A stretch of 64,000 bases of DNA from Micromonospora halophytica (GCF_900090245.1 NZ_FMDN01000011.1:62001-126000), one strand, 5' to 3'. Shown: positions 49,290-59,161, numbered from the stretch's first letter. Numbers and translations are program-made. Notes: generated from the letters alone by a model not told the origin.

Positions 49290-49774
<485 letters not shown>

Positions 49775-49791
49775 CCCGCCTCCGACCGCCA

Positions 49792-49861
49792 CGATCTTGC
49801 AGTTGTGGCCGGGCTTTCGTCCGGGTGAGGGCGGAATGACCGGACCGAAACTGCAAGATCG
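49792..49861. repeat. Palindromic repeat with 13-bp arms
   Basis: Arms CGATCTTGCAGTT (49792-49804) and AACTGCAAGATCG (49849-49861) are perfect inverted copies around a 44-nt core with CCGG-rich sub-hairpins. It lies just after coaD. The outer motif resembles AGATCTGCACAA at 37401, so both may be members of one dispersed palindrome family. Confidence 0.65.
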
Positions 49862-50002
49862 GCGGGGCGGGGTGGGACGACGCGCCGGGTGGGGGCGGAT
49901 CGGCGCGGGGTGGAGTGGGCGCGACATGATGGATGGAGCGCCGAACCCGGGCGCAGGCCGCATCATGTAGGTCGGCCGACGAACGACAGGAGTGAGGTAC
50001 CG

Positions 50003-50500
50003 GTGGACCCGCTCGATCGCATCGACGAACTGATCGCCATGGTGGAGCAGGCCCGCTCCGTACCGATGTCGCGCAACAACTGCATGGTCGACCGGGGCGA
50101 GATGATCGCGGTCCTGGACGAGTTGCGCGCCGAGCTTCCCGCCGACCTGCGCCGGGCCGCCGCCCTCCTGGAGGAGCGGGACAAGATCATGGAGGCCGGC
50201 AAGCGGGAGGCCGACCGGATCATCAGCGAGGGTGAGGCGGAACACGCCCGGCTGGTCTCGGTGAACGAGATCACGGTCTCCGCCGAGCACGAGGGCGCCC
50301 GGATCATCGGCGAGGCCCGGGCCGAGGCGCAGCGGCTGCGGGAGGAGGTCGACGACTACGTCGACACCGCGCTGGCCAACTTCGAGCAGTTCCTGACTCG
50401 GGCGCTGGCCTCGATAGAGCGTGGCCGGGACAAGATGCACGCGCTGCGGGAGATCGGCACCTTCGCCGGGGACGAGGCGGAGCGCCCGCTACCCTTCTGA
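50003..50500 (+). CDS. sepIVA: DivIVA-like coiled-coil protein (SepIVA-type)
   Basis: A 165-residue, almost fully helical protein rich in Glu, Arg and Ala, starting MDPLDRIDELIAMVEQARSVPMSRNNCMVDR. DELRAELPADLRRAAALLEERDKIMEAGKREADRII and REEVDDYVDTALANFEQFLTRALASIERGRDKM give long coiled coils. In mycobacteria the orthologue SepIVA works in septation and polar growth, and it also lies beside DUF177 and rnc, as here. GTG follows GGAGTGAGG. An 8-bp inverted repeat ACATGATG/CATCATGT (49924-49968) lies upstream. Confidence 0.9.
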   Translation: MDPLDRIDELIAMVEQARSVPMSRNNCMVDRGEMIAVLDELRAELPADLRRAAALLEERDKIMEAGKREADRIISEGEAEHARLVSVNEITVSAEHEGARIIGEARAEAQRLREEVDDYVDTALANFEQFLTRALASIERGRDKMHALREIGTFAGDEAERPLPF

Positions 50501-50611
50501 GCGGCACCTCACCAGCCGACATGAGCAGGAGGGCGTCCGCCCCCGGTTCGACGGTCCGGCGGTCGCCCAGGTAACCTTTTTTGTCGGCCTCTCACCGGCC
50601 GGAGTCTGACT

Positions 50612-51175
50612 ATGCCCAAGAACTCGCCATCGAACCTGAACCCCAGGTCGCCGCTGGTCCTCGACACGAGGGACCTGCCGCGTCGACCTGGCGCGATGCG
50701 TACGGTCAAGCGGGTCGCACCGGCACCGGCGGACCTCGGCGTGGAGTTGATCGGCGTGCCGGAGGGCGCGGACCTCGACCTCGACCTGAGGTTGGAGTCG
50801 GTGTCCGAGGGCGTGCTCGTCTCCGGGACCATCAGCGGTCCCGTCCGGGGCGAGTGCGGCCGGTGCCTGCGTGAGATCAACGACTCGGTGGTCGTGAACG
50901 TCCAGGAGCTGTACGCGTACCAGGACAGCACCACGGACTCCACGACCGACGAGGACGAGGTGGGCCGGATGCAGGGCGATCTGATCGACCTGGAGCCGGC
51001 GCTGCGGGACGCGGTGGTGCTCACACTGCCGACCAACCCGCTCTGCCGGGAGGACTGCCCAGGCTTGTGCCCCGAGTGTGGGGTGCACTGGGACGATCTG
51101 CCGGTCGACCACAGCCACCAGCAGATCGACCCGCGTTGGGCGGGCCTGTCGCAACTGAACCGTACAGAGGAGTAG
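50612..51175 (+). CDS. DUF177 (YceD-like) protein
   Basis: A 187-residue protein of the YceD/DUF177 family, conserved before rpmF and linked to 23S rRNA accumulation in bacteria and plastids. SPLVLDTRDLPRRPGAMR, VSGTISGPVRGECGRCL and the cysteine cluster NPLCREDCPGLCPECGVHWDDL (possible zinc site with CGRC) are visible. It precedes rpmF by 5 nt, so they are co-transcribed. Confidence 0.94.
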   Translation: MPKNSPSNLNPRSPLVLDTRDLPRRPGAMRTVKRVAPAPADLGVELIGVPEGADLDLDLRLESVSEGVLVSGTISGPVRGECGRCLREINDSVVVNVQELYAYQDSTTDSTTDEDEVGRMQGDLIDLEPALRDAVVLTLPTNPLCREDCPGLCPECGVHWDDLPVDHSHQQIDPRWAGLSQLNRTEE

Positions 51176-51180
51176 GAACC

Positions 51181-51354
51181 GTGGCCGTCCCCAAGCGCAA
51201 GATGTCGCGCAGCAACACCCGGTCCCGCCGGGCGAACTGGAAGGCGGCCGTGGTCGCGACCGTGGCCTGCCCGCAGTGCAAGTCCGCCAAGCTGCCGCAC
51301 GCCGCGTGCTCCGTCTGCGGCACGTACAACGGCCGCCAGGTCCTCGAAGTCTGA
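51181..51354 (+). CDS. rpmF: Ribosomal protein L32
   Basis: A 57-residue large-subunit protein, MAVPKRKMSRSNTRSRRANWK, with the four zinc-binding cysteines in CPQCKSAKLPHAACSVC. GTG lies 5 nt after the DUF177 stop, with GGAGTAGGA overlapping it. Confidence 0.97.
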   Translation: MAVPKRKMSRSNTRSRRANWKAAVVATVACPQCKSAKLPHAACSVCGTYNGRQVLEV

Positions 51355-51368
51355 GACCTGGACGCCGA

Positions 51369-52448
51369 GTGACGCCCCCGACCACGGGTCGGGTGGCGCG
51401 CGCACCCTGGCGATCGCCCGGTGCCCCGGCTCCCTGCGACACCGACCGGCCCGCTCCGGCCGGTGTCACGGTGGAGCCGGGCACCGCGCGGATCGCCGTT
51501 GACCTCCTCGGCGGGGACGACGCCCCCGCCGTCGTGGTTGACGGCGCTCTGCGAGCCGTCCGCGCCGATCCGGACCTGCACCTGCTGCTCGTCGGCCCGA
51601 CCGAGGTCGCGGTCGCGGTGACCGACGCCCTCACCCCGGTGGAGCGCGCCCGGATCACCGTCCGACCGGCGCACGCCGCGGCCGGCCCGGCCCATCACGC
51701 GCCGCGCGCCGACAGCACCGTCCGGGCGGCCGTCGCCGCCGTCCGCGACGGCACCGCCGACGCCCTCGTCTCCGCCGGGTCGACCGGCGCCACCGTCTCC
51801 GCCGCCGCCCTCGGCCTCGGTCGGTGGGACGACGTCCGCCACCCGGCCCTGGTGGCCACCGTCCCGGCCGTGTCCGGCCCGGTGGTCCTGCTCGACGTCG
51901 GCGGCTCCCTGGAACCCCGTCCCGCCACCCTGGCCCGGCACGCCGTGCTCGGTGCCGCGTACGCCGCCGTGGCGCACGCCGTCGACGCTCCCCGGGTGGG
52001 GCTGCTCTCCGTCGGCACCGAGGCGGGCAAGGGCGACCGCCCCCGCAAGGCCGCCGACCCCCTGCTCGCCGCCGCGCCGTTGCCGTGCGGGGCCCGCTAC
52101 GTCGGCCTGGTCGAGGGGTACGACCTCTCGATCGGCGCGCGCGCCGATGTGGTGGTCACCGACGGCTTCACCGGTAACGTGCTGCTCAAGGCCATCGAGG
52201 GCGCGTACGCGATGGCCGGCGGCCCGCCCGAGATCGGTGGCGCACCCCGCGCGGCGGCCCTGCTCGGCGTGGCCGGGACGGTGGTGGTCTGCCACGGCGC
52301 CGCCGAACCCGCCGACGTCGCCTCCGGCATCGCCCTCGCCGCGCACCTGTGGCGACGCGGCGCCACCGACCGGGTCCGCGCGCTGCTCGCCGGCGCCCCC
52401 GTGCACTCCTCGACCAGTGACAGCATCGACACCGAGGTGAGCCCATGA
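51369..52448 (+). CDS. plsX: Phosphate acyltransferase PlsX
   Basis: PlsX makes acyl-phosphate from acyl-ACP for phospholipid synthesis. The protein has [24 protein letters not shown] (usually D-x-M-G-G-D), [54 protein letters not shown] and [31 protein letters not shown]. The start is uncertain: GTG 51369 gives 359 aa with a proline-rich extension, GTG 51471 gives 325 aa with the core at once; neither has a strong ribosome site. The stop overlaps rnc (ATGA). Confidence 0.9.
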   Translation: MTPPTTGRVARAPWRSPGAPAPCDTDRPAPAGVTVEPGTARIAVDLLGGDDAPAVVVDGALRAVRADPDLHLLLVGPTEVAVAVTDALTPVERARITVRPAHAAAGPAHHAPRADSTVRAAVAAVRDGTADALVSAGSTGATVSAAALGLGRWDDVRHPALVATVPAVSGPVVLLDVGGSLEPRPATLARHAVLGAAYAAVAHAVDAPRVGLLSVGTEAGKGDRPRKAADPLLAAAPLPCGARYVGLVEGYDLSIGARADVVVTDGFTGNVLLKAIEGAYAMAGGPPEIGGAPRAAALLGVAGTVVVCHGAAEPADVASGIALAAHLWRRGATDRVRALLAGAPVHSSTSDSIDTEVSP

Positions 52449-53227
52449 CGAACGACAAGCGCCGACGTGCCCACGTCGGTCACCTGGAGGCGGCGTTCGG
52501 CGTGACGCTCGACCCCGAGCTGCTGGAGCGGGCCCTGACCCACCGCTCCTACGCGTACGAGAACGGCGGCCTGCCCACCAACGAGCGGCTGGAGTTCCTC
52601 GGCGACTCGGTGCTCGGTGTGGTGATCACCACCGCGCTCTTCCGCAACCACCCGGACCTGCCCGAGGGGCAGCTCGCCAAGCTGCGGGCCAGCGTGGTCA
52701 ACATGCGCGCCCTGGCCGACGTGGCCCGGGGCCTGGGGCCGGACGGGCTCGGCGCGTACCTGCTGCTCGGCAAGGGCGAGGAGGCCACCGGCGGCCGGGA
52801 CAAGGCCAGCATCCTCGCCGACACGCTGGAGGCGCTGCTCGGCGCGATCTACCTCCAGTACGGCCTCGACACCGCCGCCCTGGTCATCCACCGCCTCTTC
52901 GACCCGGTGATGGCCGAGTCCGCCGGCCGCGGCGCCGCCCTGGACTGGAAGACCAGCCTCCAGGAGCTCACCGCCGCGCTGGGGCTGGGTGTGCCCGAGT
53001 ACCGGATCGAGGGCACCGGTCCGGACCACCTCAAGACCTTCACCGCCTGGGTGGTGGTGGCCGGCAACCGCTACGGCGGGGCCGAGGGGCGCAGCAAGAA
53101 GGAGGCGGAGCAGCGGGCCGCCGAGGCGGCCTGGCGGGAGCTGACCGCGCAGGCCGAGAAGGAGCAGGCCGCGCTGGCGGCCGAGGAGTCCGCGGCCACC
53201 GCCGAGGCAGGTCTGGGCAGTGCCTGA
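52445..53227 (+). CDS. rnc: Ribonuclease III
   Basis: A 260-residue double-strand RNase for rRNA and mRNA processing. The catalytic signature is [21 protein letters not shown], with [22 protein letters not shown] containing the second acidic cluster, and a C-terminal double-strand RNA-binding domain (about 165-235: [35 protein letters not shown]). An Ala/Glu tail follows. It overlaps plsX (ATGA) and mutM (8 nt). Confidence 0.96.
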   Translation: MTNDKRRRAHVGHLEAAFGVTLDPELLERALTHRSYAYENGGLPTNERLEFLGDSVLGVVITTALFRNHPDLPEGQLAKLRASVVNMRALADVARGLGPDGLGAYLLLGKGEEATGGRDKASILADTLEALLGAIYLQYGLDTAALVIHRLFDPVMAESAGRGAALDWKTSLQELTAALGLGVPEYRIEGTGPDHLKTFTAWVVVAGNRYGGAEGRSKKEAEQRAAEAAWRELTAQAEKEQAALAAEESAATAEAGLGSA

Positions 53228-54077
53228 ACTGCCCGAGGTCGAGACGGTCCGGCACGGTCTGGCCCAGTGGGTCACCGGCCGGCGGATCGCCTCGGTCCAG
53301 GTGCGCCACCCCCGCGCGGTACGCCGGCACGTCCCCGGCGCGGCACACTTCGCCGCCGTGCTGGCCGACCGTACGGTCACCGACGTGCGGCGCCGCGGCA
53401 AGTACCTCTGGCTGCCGCTGGACAGCGGCGACGCGCTGATCGGCCACCTGGGCATGTCCGGCCAGCTGCTGCTGCAGCCGGTGGACGCCGCCGACGAGCT
53501 GCACCTGCGGGTGCGGTTCCGGTTCGCCGACGACGGCCCCGAGCTGCGCTTCGTCGACCAGCGCACGTTCGGCGGGCTGTCGGTCAGCGAGGGCGGCGCC
53601 GAGCTGCCGGCGGAGATCGCGCACATCGCCCGCGACCCGATGGACGACGAGTTCGCCGACGCCGGCTTCGTGGCGGCGCTGCGCCGGCGGCGTACCGAGG
53701 TGAAGCGGGCGCTGCTCGACCAGACGCTGATCTCCGGAGTGGGCAACATCTACGCCGACGAGGCGTTGTGGCGGGCGAAGCTGCACGGCGCGCGGCCGAC
53801 CGACGCGCTGACCGCCCCGGCCGCCACCCGGCTGCTCGGGCACGTCCGTGACGTGCTCGGCGAGGCGATCGCGCAGGGCGGCACCAGCTTCGACGACCTG
53901 TACGTCGACGTCAACGGCGAGAGCGGCTACTTCGACCGGTCGCTCAACGTGTACGGCCGGGAGGGTGAGCCCTGCCGGCGGTGCGGCGCGCCGATCAAGC
54001 GGGAGGCGTTCATGAACCGCTCGTCGTACAGTTGCCCGCGATGCCAGCCACGTCCCCGGGGGGCCCTGAGGGGGTGA
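53220..54077 (+). CDS. mutM: Formamidopyrimidine-DNA glycosylase
   Basis: MutM removes 8-oxoguanine and nicks the DNA. The 285-residue protein begins [19 protein letters not shown], whose Pro and Glu are catalytic, and has [50 protein letters not shown] and the C-terminal zinc finger [26 protein letters not shown]. The GTG is inside rnc. With mutT1 it guards against oxidised guanine. Confidence 0.96.
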   Translation: MPELPEVETVRHGLAQWVTGRRIASVQVRHPRAVRRHVPGAAHFAAVLADRTVTDVRRRGKYLWLPLDSGDALIGHLGMSGQLLLQPVDAADELHLRVRFRFADDGPELRFVDQRTFGGLSVSEGGAELPAEIAHIARDPMDDEFADAGFVAALRRRRTEVKRALLDQTLISGVGNIYADEALWRAKLHGARPTDALTAPAATRLLGHVRDVLGEAIAQGGTSFDDLYVDVNGESGYFDRSLNVYGREGEPCRRCGAPIKREAFMNRSSYSCPRCQPRPRGALRG

Positions 54078-54294
54078 CCCCGAGCCGGCTCGGGGTGGCG
54101 CCGGTGTGCCGTTCCCGGCGGGTCCCTGACATCGGCCCGCTCTGCCCGTCCGGTCCGCCCGGGTGCCCCTTACCACGCGCCGGGTGACGTCCGGGACGAG
54201 CCGGGGCCGATCCCCGATGCCGGCGGCTGCCCGTTTCCCTAGCGTCAGCACCGTCGGCAGGACGCCGACGGGTGCGACAGGGGGAACGCGACAG

Positions 54295-56514
54295 ATGGGC
54301 AGAAGACCGGTGACGGTGCGGCTGGCGCGGTGGAGCGCCGAGCACCCGTGGCGTGCGATCGCGCTCTGGGTGGTGTTCGTGGCGGTGTGCTTCGTCGGTG
54401 GCAGCGCCGCCGGGCTGAAGGAGGCCACGAACGCCGACATGGCGATCGGGGAGTCCGGCCGGGCGGACATCCTCGTCACCGAGGGGGACTTCGACGACCC
54501 CGCCGTCGAGAACATCCTCATCACGCCGCGTACCGGGACGCTGGACCAGGCGGCGGCGAAGGCGGCGGCGGCCGACGCGACCGAGCGGATGCGCCAGGTG
54601 GCCGGGGTGGCGTCGGTGGGGGCGCCGGTGTCGTCCCGGGACGGCAACGCGCTGCTGGTGCCGGTCACCATGGCCGGCGACCCGGAGGACGCCTCCGACC
54701 GGGTGCAGCCGCTGCGCGACGCCACGGCGGGCATCCAGGGCTCGTATCCGGGGCTGCGGGTCGAGCAGGTCGGCGGGCCGTCGATCGGCAAGGCCCTGGA
54801 CGACACGCTCGGCAAGGACTTCAAGCGGGCCGAACTGCTGAGCCTGCCGGTCACCCTGGCCATCCTGATCGTCGCCTTCGGCGCGCTGATCGCCGCCGGG
54901 GTGCCGGTGCTGCTGGCGCTCTCCTCGGTGGCCGCCGCGATGGGACTCTCCACGCTCGCCTCGCACCTGGTGCCGGCGACCGACACCACGTCCAGCGTGA
55001 TCCTGCTGATCGGCATGGCCGTCGGCGTCGACTACTCGCTGTTCTACGTGCGCCGGGAGCGGGAGGAACGCGCCAAGGGCCGCTCCGGGCTGGACGCGGT
55101 GGAGATCGCCGCGGAGACCTCCGGGCACGCCGTGGTGGTCTCCGGCTTCGCGGTGATCATCTCGATGGCCGGGCTGCTGCTCGCCAACGACGCGGTCTTC
55201 TCCTCGCTGGCGGTCGGCTCGATCCTGGTGGTGGCGGTCGCGGTGACCGGCTCGCTGACCGTGCTGCCGGCGCTGCTGGCGAAGCTGGGCCGCTGGGTCG
55301 ACCGGCCCCGGGTGCCGCTGCTGTGGCGGCTCACCGCGGCGCGTACCGGGCGGCACGGGCAGCCGGCGAAGGCGCGGTTCTGGCCGGCCGTGCTGCGCCC
55401 CGCGCTGCGTGCGCCGCTGGCCACCCTGGTCGTCTCGGTCGGGCTGCTGCTCGCCCTGGCCGCGCCGGCGCTGGGCATGAAGCTGAAGTTCCCCGGCATG
55501 GAGGACCTGCCCCGCACCACGCCGGCCATGCAGGCGTACGACCGGCTCACCGCCGCCTTCCCGAGCACCGGCACCAGCCACCTGGTGGCCGTGCAGGCGC
55601 CCGCCGAGCAGGCCGACCGGGTACGGGCGGCGCTTACCGACCTGGCCGGGCGAGCCGCCGCCGACCCGCTCTTCGCGCCGGCCGAGGGGGACGGCCCGAG
55701 GATCGAGGTGTCGGCCGACCGGCGGGTGTCGACGCTGGAGGTCGCCACCCCGTACGCCAGCCGGGACGACGAGGCGGCGCGCTCGCTGCACACGCTGCGC
55801 GACGACCTGCTGCCGGCGGCGATGCGCGGCATCCCCGGCGTCGAGTACGCGGTCGGCGGCGGGGTCGCCGCCAGCGAGGACTACGCGCAGCACGTCGAGG
55901 AGAAGCTGCCGCTGGTGATGGCCTTCGTGCTGGCGCTGACCTTCCTGGTGATGACCTGGACGTTCCGTTCGGTGGTCGTGGCGCTCACCTCGATCGTGCT
56001 CAACCTGCTCTCCGCCGGCGCCGCGTACGGCCTGCTGGTGCTGGTCTTCCAGGGCGAGTGGGCCGAGGGGCCGCTCGGCTTCACCTCGATGGGGGCGATC
56101 GTCTCCTGGCTGCCGCTCTTCCTCTTCGTGGTGCTCTTCGGGCTCTCCATGGACTACCACGTCTTCGTGGTCAGCCGGATCCGCGAGGGGATCCGGGCCG
56201 GCATGTCCAACCGGGACGCGGTGGCGTACGGGATCACCTCGTCGGCGGGCGTGGTGACCAGCGCGGCGGTGGTGATGGTCGGGGTCTTCGCGATCTTCGC
56301 CACGCTGAGCACGATCGACATGAAGCAGCTCGGCATCGGGCTGGCGGCGGCGATCCTGCTGGACGCCACGATCATCCGGGCGGTGGTGCTGCCGTCGCTG
56401 ATGACGCTGCTCGGCGACGCCAACTGGTGGGCCCCGCGCTTCCTGCGGGCCCGGGCGGTCGCCCCGCCGGCCGACCCGCCCACCCCCACCCCGGAGCTGG
56501 TCGGCGCCCGCTGA
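54295..56514 (+). CDS. MMPL-family RND transporter
   Basis: A 739-residue membrane protein with about 11-12 segments in two halves and two large exported loops (about residues 40-180 and 430-560). DYSLFYVRREREER (with the following AKGRSGLDAVEIAAETSGHAVV) in the first half and MDYHVFVVSRIREGIRAG in the second carry the Asp-Tyr pairs used in proton relay by MmpL3-type proteins. Actinobacterial MMPLs export lipids, siderophores or drugs. No partner lipid genes lie near, so the cargo is unknown. A TAGCGT box near 54239 is the likely promoter. Confidence 0.93.
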   Translation: MGRRPVTVRLARWSAEHPWRAIALWVVFVAVCFVGGSAAGLKEATNADMAIGESGRADILVTEGDFDDPAVENILITPRTGTLDQAAAKAAAADATERMRQVAGVASVGAPVSSRDGNALLVPVTMAGDPEDASDRVQPLRDATAGIQGSYPGLRVEQVGGPSIGKALDDTLGKDFKRAELLSLPVTLAILIVAFGALIAAGVPVLLALSSVAAAMGLSTLASHLVPATDTTSSVILLIGMAVGVDYSLFYVRREREERAKGRSGLDAVEIAAETSGHAVVVSGFAVIISMAGLLLANDAVFSSLAVGSILVVAVAVTGSLTVLPALLAKLGRWVDRPRVPLLWRLTAARTGRHGQPAKARFWPAVLRPALRAPLATLVVSVGLLLALAAPALGMKLKFPGMEDLPRTTPAMQAYDRLTAAFPSTGTSHLVAVQAPAEQADRVRAALTDLAGRAAADPLFAPAEGDGPRIEVSADRRVSTLEVATPYASRDDEAARSLHTLRDDLLPAAMRGIPGVEYAVGGGVAASEDYAQHVEEKLPLVMAFVLALTFLVMTWTFRSVVVALTSIVLNLLSAGAAYGLLVLVFQGEWAEGPLGFTSMGAIVSWLPLFLFVVLFGLSMDYHVFVVSRIREGIRAGMSNRDAVAYGITSSAGVVTSAAVVMVGVFAIFATLSTIDMKQLGIGLAAAILLDATIIRAVVLPSLMTLLGDANWWAPRFLRARAVAPPADPPTPTPELVGAR

Positions 56515-56530
56515 TCCCGCCCACGACCGC

Positions 56531-56563
56531 CGAGGCCCGGACCGTGCGACGGTCCGGGCCTCG
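56531..56563. terminator. Terminator after the MMPL gene
   Basis: Perfect 15-bp stem CGAGGCCCGGACCGT/ACGGTCCGGGCCTCG with a 3-nt loop between converging genes. Confidence 0.85.
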
Positions 56564-56590
56564 GCTCGTCCCGCCCCAGGGCGGGTGGCG

Positions 56591-57472
56591 TCAGGGCAGG
56601 GGGCAGGGGTCGCGCCAGGGGCCGAGGTCGCGCTGCTTGCGCATGGAGGCGAAGCCGTAGCCGACGGTGGTGACGCAGAACGTGGCGGTGGTCCCGGTGT
56701 ACTCCACGTGGAAGACCGGCTTGTGCGCCTCGGTGAAGGGCAGCAGCTTGGCGCACCGGTGCAGCCGTACGCACTCCTCGTTGACCGCGAAGTCGAAGTC
56801 GGGCGCCAGCGCGGCGACCTGATCCAGGTCGTCGACCAGGCCGGGGGAGAGCTCCAGGGAGCGGGCCAGCGTGGCGACCCGCCGGTTGAACCGGAGCTGG
56901 TCGTCGAAGTGCAGCGGGAACCCGGAGCGGTGGGCGTACCCGTCGGCGTCGGCCAGGGCGACCGCGCCGAATCCTTTGCCCCGGCAGAGCCGGAACCGGT
57001 CGGCCAGCACCGGGCGCAGCACGTCCCAGCGGCGGACGTCCAGCCAGTGGCGGCGCGGCCGGTCGGTCGCGACGCCGCGGACCGCCGCCGGGAAGCGGGT
57101 GGCGTCCGGGTCGGTGTCGGCGTACGACCCGACGTGCACCTGGCACACCAGCCGACGGTCCCGCCGGCGCAGTTCGGCCGTCTCGGCGGAGGTGGTCCGG
57201 ACCGGGTCGAGCAGGAAGACGTCGGCCTCCACCGTGGTGTCGACCGGGCCGGTGAGCTGCCACTGCCACTGCCACCGGTGGGCGTACCCGGCCGGCCACG
57301 GGGTCGGCGCGCTCGGCGGGGTGGGCACGGCGCGGCAGGCGTACATCGGGACGAGCAGGGTGAGCGCGACGACGGCCGGCAGGGCCCGGCGGGCGGTGCG
57401 GCGCGACGGCGCCCGGGCGGGCGTGCCGGAGCGGGCCGGCCCGCCGCACCGCGCTGGCAGCCGGATCCGCAT
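56591..57472 (-). CDS. GH114-like (endo-alpha-1,4-polygalactosaminidase family) exported protein
   Basis: A 293-residue protein. A long basic start and a hydrophobic segment (LPAVVALTLLVPMYAC) form a signal peptide; the Cys may be a weak lipobox. The mature part follows GH114: QWQWQLTGPVDTTVEADVFLLD, HVGSYADTDPDATRFPA, WLDVRRWDVLRPVL, KGFGAVALADADGYAHRSGFPL, and FDFAVNEECVRLHRC with KPVFHVEYTG. Where family members usually have EPDN before DGY, this one has ALAD, and GLKND is GLVDD, so the active site may be damaged. Known members cleave polygalactosamine of biofilms. A terminator follows. Confidence 0.8.
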   Translation of the reverse strand: MRIRLPARCGGPARSGTPARAPSRRTARRALPAVVALTLLVPMYACRAVPTPPSAPTPWPAGYAHRWQWQWQLTGPVDTTVEADVFLLDPVRTTSAETAELRRRDRRLVCQVHVGSYADTDPDATRFPAAVRGVATDRPRRHWLDVRRWDVLRPVLADRFRLCRGKGFGAVALADADGYAHRSGFPLHFDDQLRFNRRVATLARSLELSPGLVDDLDQVAALAPDFDFAVNEECVRLHRCAKLLPFTEAHKPVFHVEYTGTTATFCVTTVGYGFASMRKQRDLGPWRDPCPLP

Positions 57473-57558
57473 GCGCCGCTCCCGGGTCCTCGGGCGGGCC
57501 GCGCCGCCCCGCGCCGGTACGCCGGGCCACCTCGCGCGGCCTTCCTCACCCGGTCAAA

Positions 57559-57610
57559 CGACGCGCCCCCGGCCGACGACGCGGTGGGCGTCGCGGACGG
57601 GGGCGCGTCG
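57559..57610 (-). terminator. Terminator after the CAP gene
   Basis: Arms CGACGCGCCCCCG and CGGGGGCGCGTCG pair perfectly (13 bp) around 26 nt, just past the CAP-gene stop on the minus strand. Confidence 0.7.
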
Positions 57611-57619
57611 GTGGGCGGC

Positions 57620-58804
57620 TCAGCGGGGCGCGGCGAAGACCTGCGTCCAGTACGGGCCGTTGCTGCTCGCCACGCCGACACCGATCTCGGTGAAGGCGCA
57701 GTTGAGGATGTTCGCCCGGTGCCCGGGGCTGTTCATCCAGGCGTCCATGACCGCTGCCGGGGTCTTCTGGTTCCAGGCGACGTTCTCGCCGTAGGTGCGC
57801 CAGGCGTAGCCGACCCGGTCGATCCGGTCACCGGCGTCGCTGCCGTCGCTGCCGGTGTGCGACATCTTCTGGTGGTCGGCCTGGTCCTGGCTGTGCCGCT
57901 GGGCGGCGGTCATGAGCTTGTCGTCGATGCCCAGCTTCCCGCAGCCGGCCTTGGCCCGCTCCGCGTTGACCAGGTCGACGACCTGCTGGGCCTGGCTGCT
58001 GACGCCGGGGCTCAGCGAGTTCGTGGTGCTGCCGCCGGTCGAGGCGCTGCCGTTGCGTCCGGTGCCCTGCCGGGACGCCGCCGTGGTCCGCGTCGGCGCG
58101 GGAGTCGGCCGGACGGTCTTCGTCGGTGACGGCTTGGGACTCGCGGTGGTCGGCGTGGCGCTGGGGGAGGGGCTGCCGGTGGCGGCCAGCGCGTCGGCGC
58201 CGGTGACGTCGGGGGCCACCGGGGCGGCGGCCGCCGTGTCGTCGAAGGACGCCTTGTCGGCCCCGCCGCCGTCGCCGGGCAGGACCAGGGCGCCCACGCC
58301 GAGGCTCACCACCAGCGTGGCGGCCGCGGCGGCGCCGCCGATCACCAGCGGGCGGGGGAAGCGGCCGCGCTGCCGGTGTCGCCCCTGTCCCTCGGCGGAC
58401 GGGTCGCCCGCCGGGCTCCAGGCGGGTGCGGTCTCCGGTCCCCGGCCGGCGGCCCGCTCGAACCGGGCCACCACCGGGCCCGAGGCGTCCCGGGGCAGCC
58501 GGTCGGCGGTCCGCTCGAAGGGCGTCACGACCGGGCCGGTCGGCGCGTCGACCACCGGGAGGGCGGCGGTGTGGTGCGGCTCCCCGTACGGCCGGTCGGC
58601 GGGCGCAACCTGCCAGCCCCCGGTGGGGGCCTCGGTCCAGTCGTCGCCGGGCTGCTCCGGGGCGTCCCCGAAGAGGTACGCCGAGCGCGGCTCCGGGCGG
58701 TCGGTCAGCCAACTCGGCTGCTCGTCGGCAGGCGGTCGCGGTCGGCGGGGAACGCCGTCCGGTTCGTTGGGGTCGGTCCAGCCGTACACGCCTGTCGCCT
58801 CCAC
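57620..58804 (-). CDS. CAP-domain (SCP/PR-1) membrane protein
   Basis: A 394-residue protein with a disordered, acidic/proline-rich cytoplasmic part (about 1-150), one membrane segment (PLVIGGAAAAATLVVSLGVGALVL), a Ser/Thr/Pro linker and a C-terminal CAP domain (about 268-394). The CAP part shows VVDLVNAERAKAGCGKL, HSQDQADHQKMSHTG (conserved His), YGENVAWNQKTPAAVMDAWMNSPGHRANILN and GVGVASSNGPYWTQVFA. Two cysteines (AGCGKL, ILNCAF) likely pair. CAP proteins bind lipids or act on wall components; the role here is unknown. Confidence 0.9.
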   Translation of the reverse strand: MEATGVYGWTDPNEPDGVPRRPRPPADEQPSWLTDRPEPRSAYLFGDAPEQPGDDWTEAPTGGWQVAPADRPYGEPHHTAALPVVDAPTGPVVTPFERTADRLPRDASGPVVARFERAAGRGPETAPAWSPAGDPSAEGQGRHRQRGRFPRPLVIGGAAAAATLVVSLGVGALVLPGDGGGADKASFDDTAAAAPVAPDVTGADALAATGSPSPSATPTTASPKPSPTKTVRPTPAPTRTTAASRQGTGRNGSASTGGSTTNSLSPGVSSQAQQVVDLVNAERAKAGCGKLGIDDKLMTAAQRHSQDQADHQKMSHTGSDGSDAGDRIDRVGYAWRTYGENVAWNQKTPAAVMDAWMNSPGHRANILNCAFTEIGVGVASSNGPYWTQVFAAPR

Positions 58805-59014
58805 GGGTCGGTTGCGGGCCGGGGTGACGCTACGGACGCGCCGTGAACTGCGGCAACCTGGCTAAGGAAGAGTTAAGGGAGAGTGACTCACGTACTGACC
58901 GTACGCACATTTCCGGGCGTACAGTCAAGGAGTCCGGACAGAGTGTGTCCGAGCCTGGTGGCCCCCGACGAGTGGACAGGGTGGACGTGGAGATGATCTA
59001 CGGCCTGCGGGAAC

Positions 59015-59046
59015 TTGACGAAGGAGGGGTCCTCGGCTCAATATAT
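59015..59046 (+). promoter_or_regulatory. Promoter upstream of the small coiled-coil gene
   Basis: TTGACG at 59015-59020 and CAATAT at 59039-59044 are separated by 18 nt and followed by ATATACG. This is the most sigma-70-like promoter in the window, about 110 nt before the ATG. The rest of 58805-59014 has no supported gene; it contains GTAC-centred repeats (GTACTGACCGTAC and GCGTACAGTC) near 58890-58925 that might bind a regulator. Confidence 0.55.
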
Positions 59047-59161
59047 ACGTGTCGCCAGTCGCGCCCAGCCATGCCCGGATTTCGCCCGGGATAGCAGTCG
59101 CGGACAGTTCATGGGCGCGCGTTGGCCGGCCTTTCCGGCAGCGCATATCAAGGAGTTCAGC

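Noticed and set aside
50521-50574. 17-codon frame MSRRASAPGSTVRRSPR between sepIVA and DUF177
   Set aside because: It begins ATGAGC but overlaps neither neighbour, so it lacks the coupling geometry of the other micro-ORFs.
54010-57681. Open frame of about 1220 codons on the minus strand opposite the MMPL gene
   Set aside because: Low-complexity His/Arg/Gly-rich shadow; real features on both strands explain the DNA.
58843-59094. Possible 83-residue protein before the small coiled-coil gene
   Set aside because: It runs through the promoter and GTAC repeats, with poor codon use for this genome.
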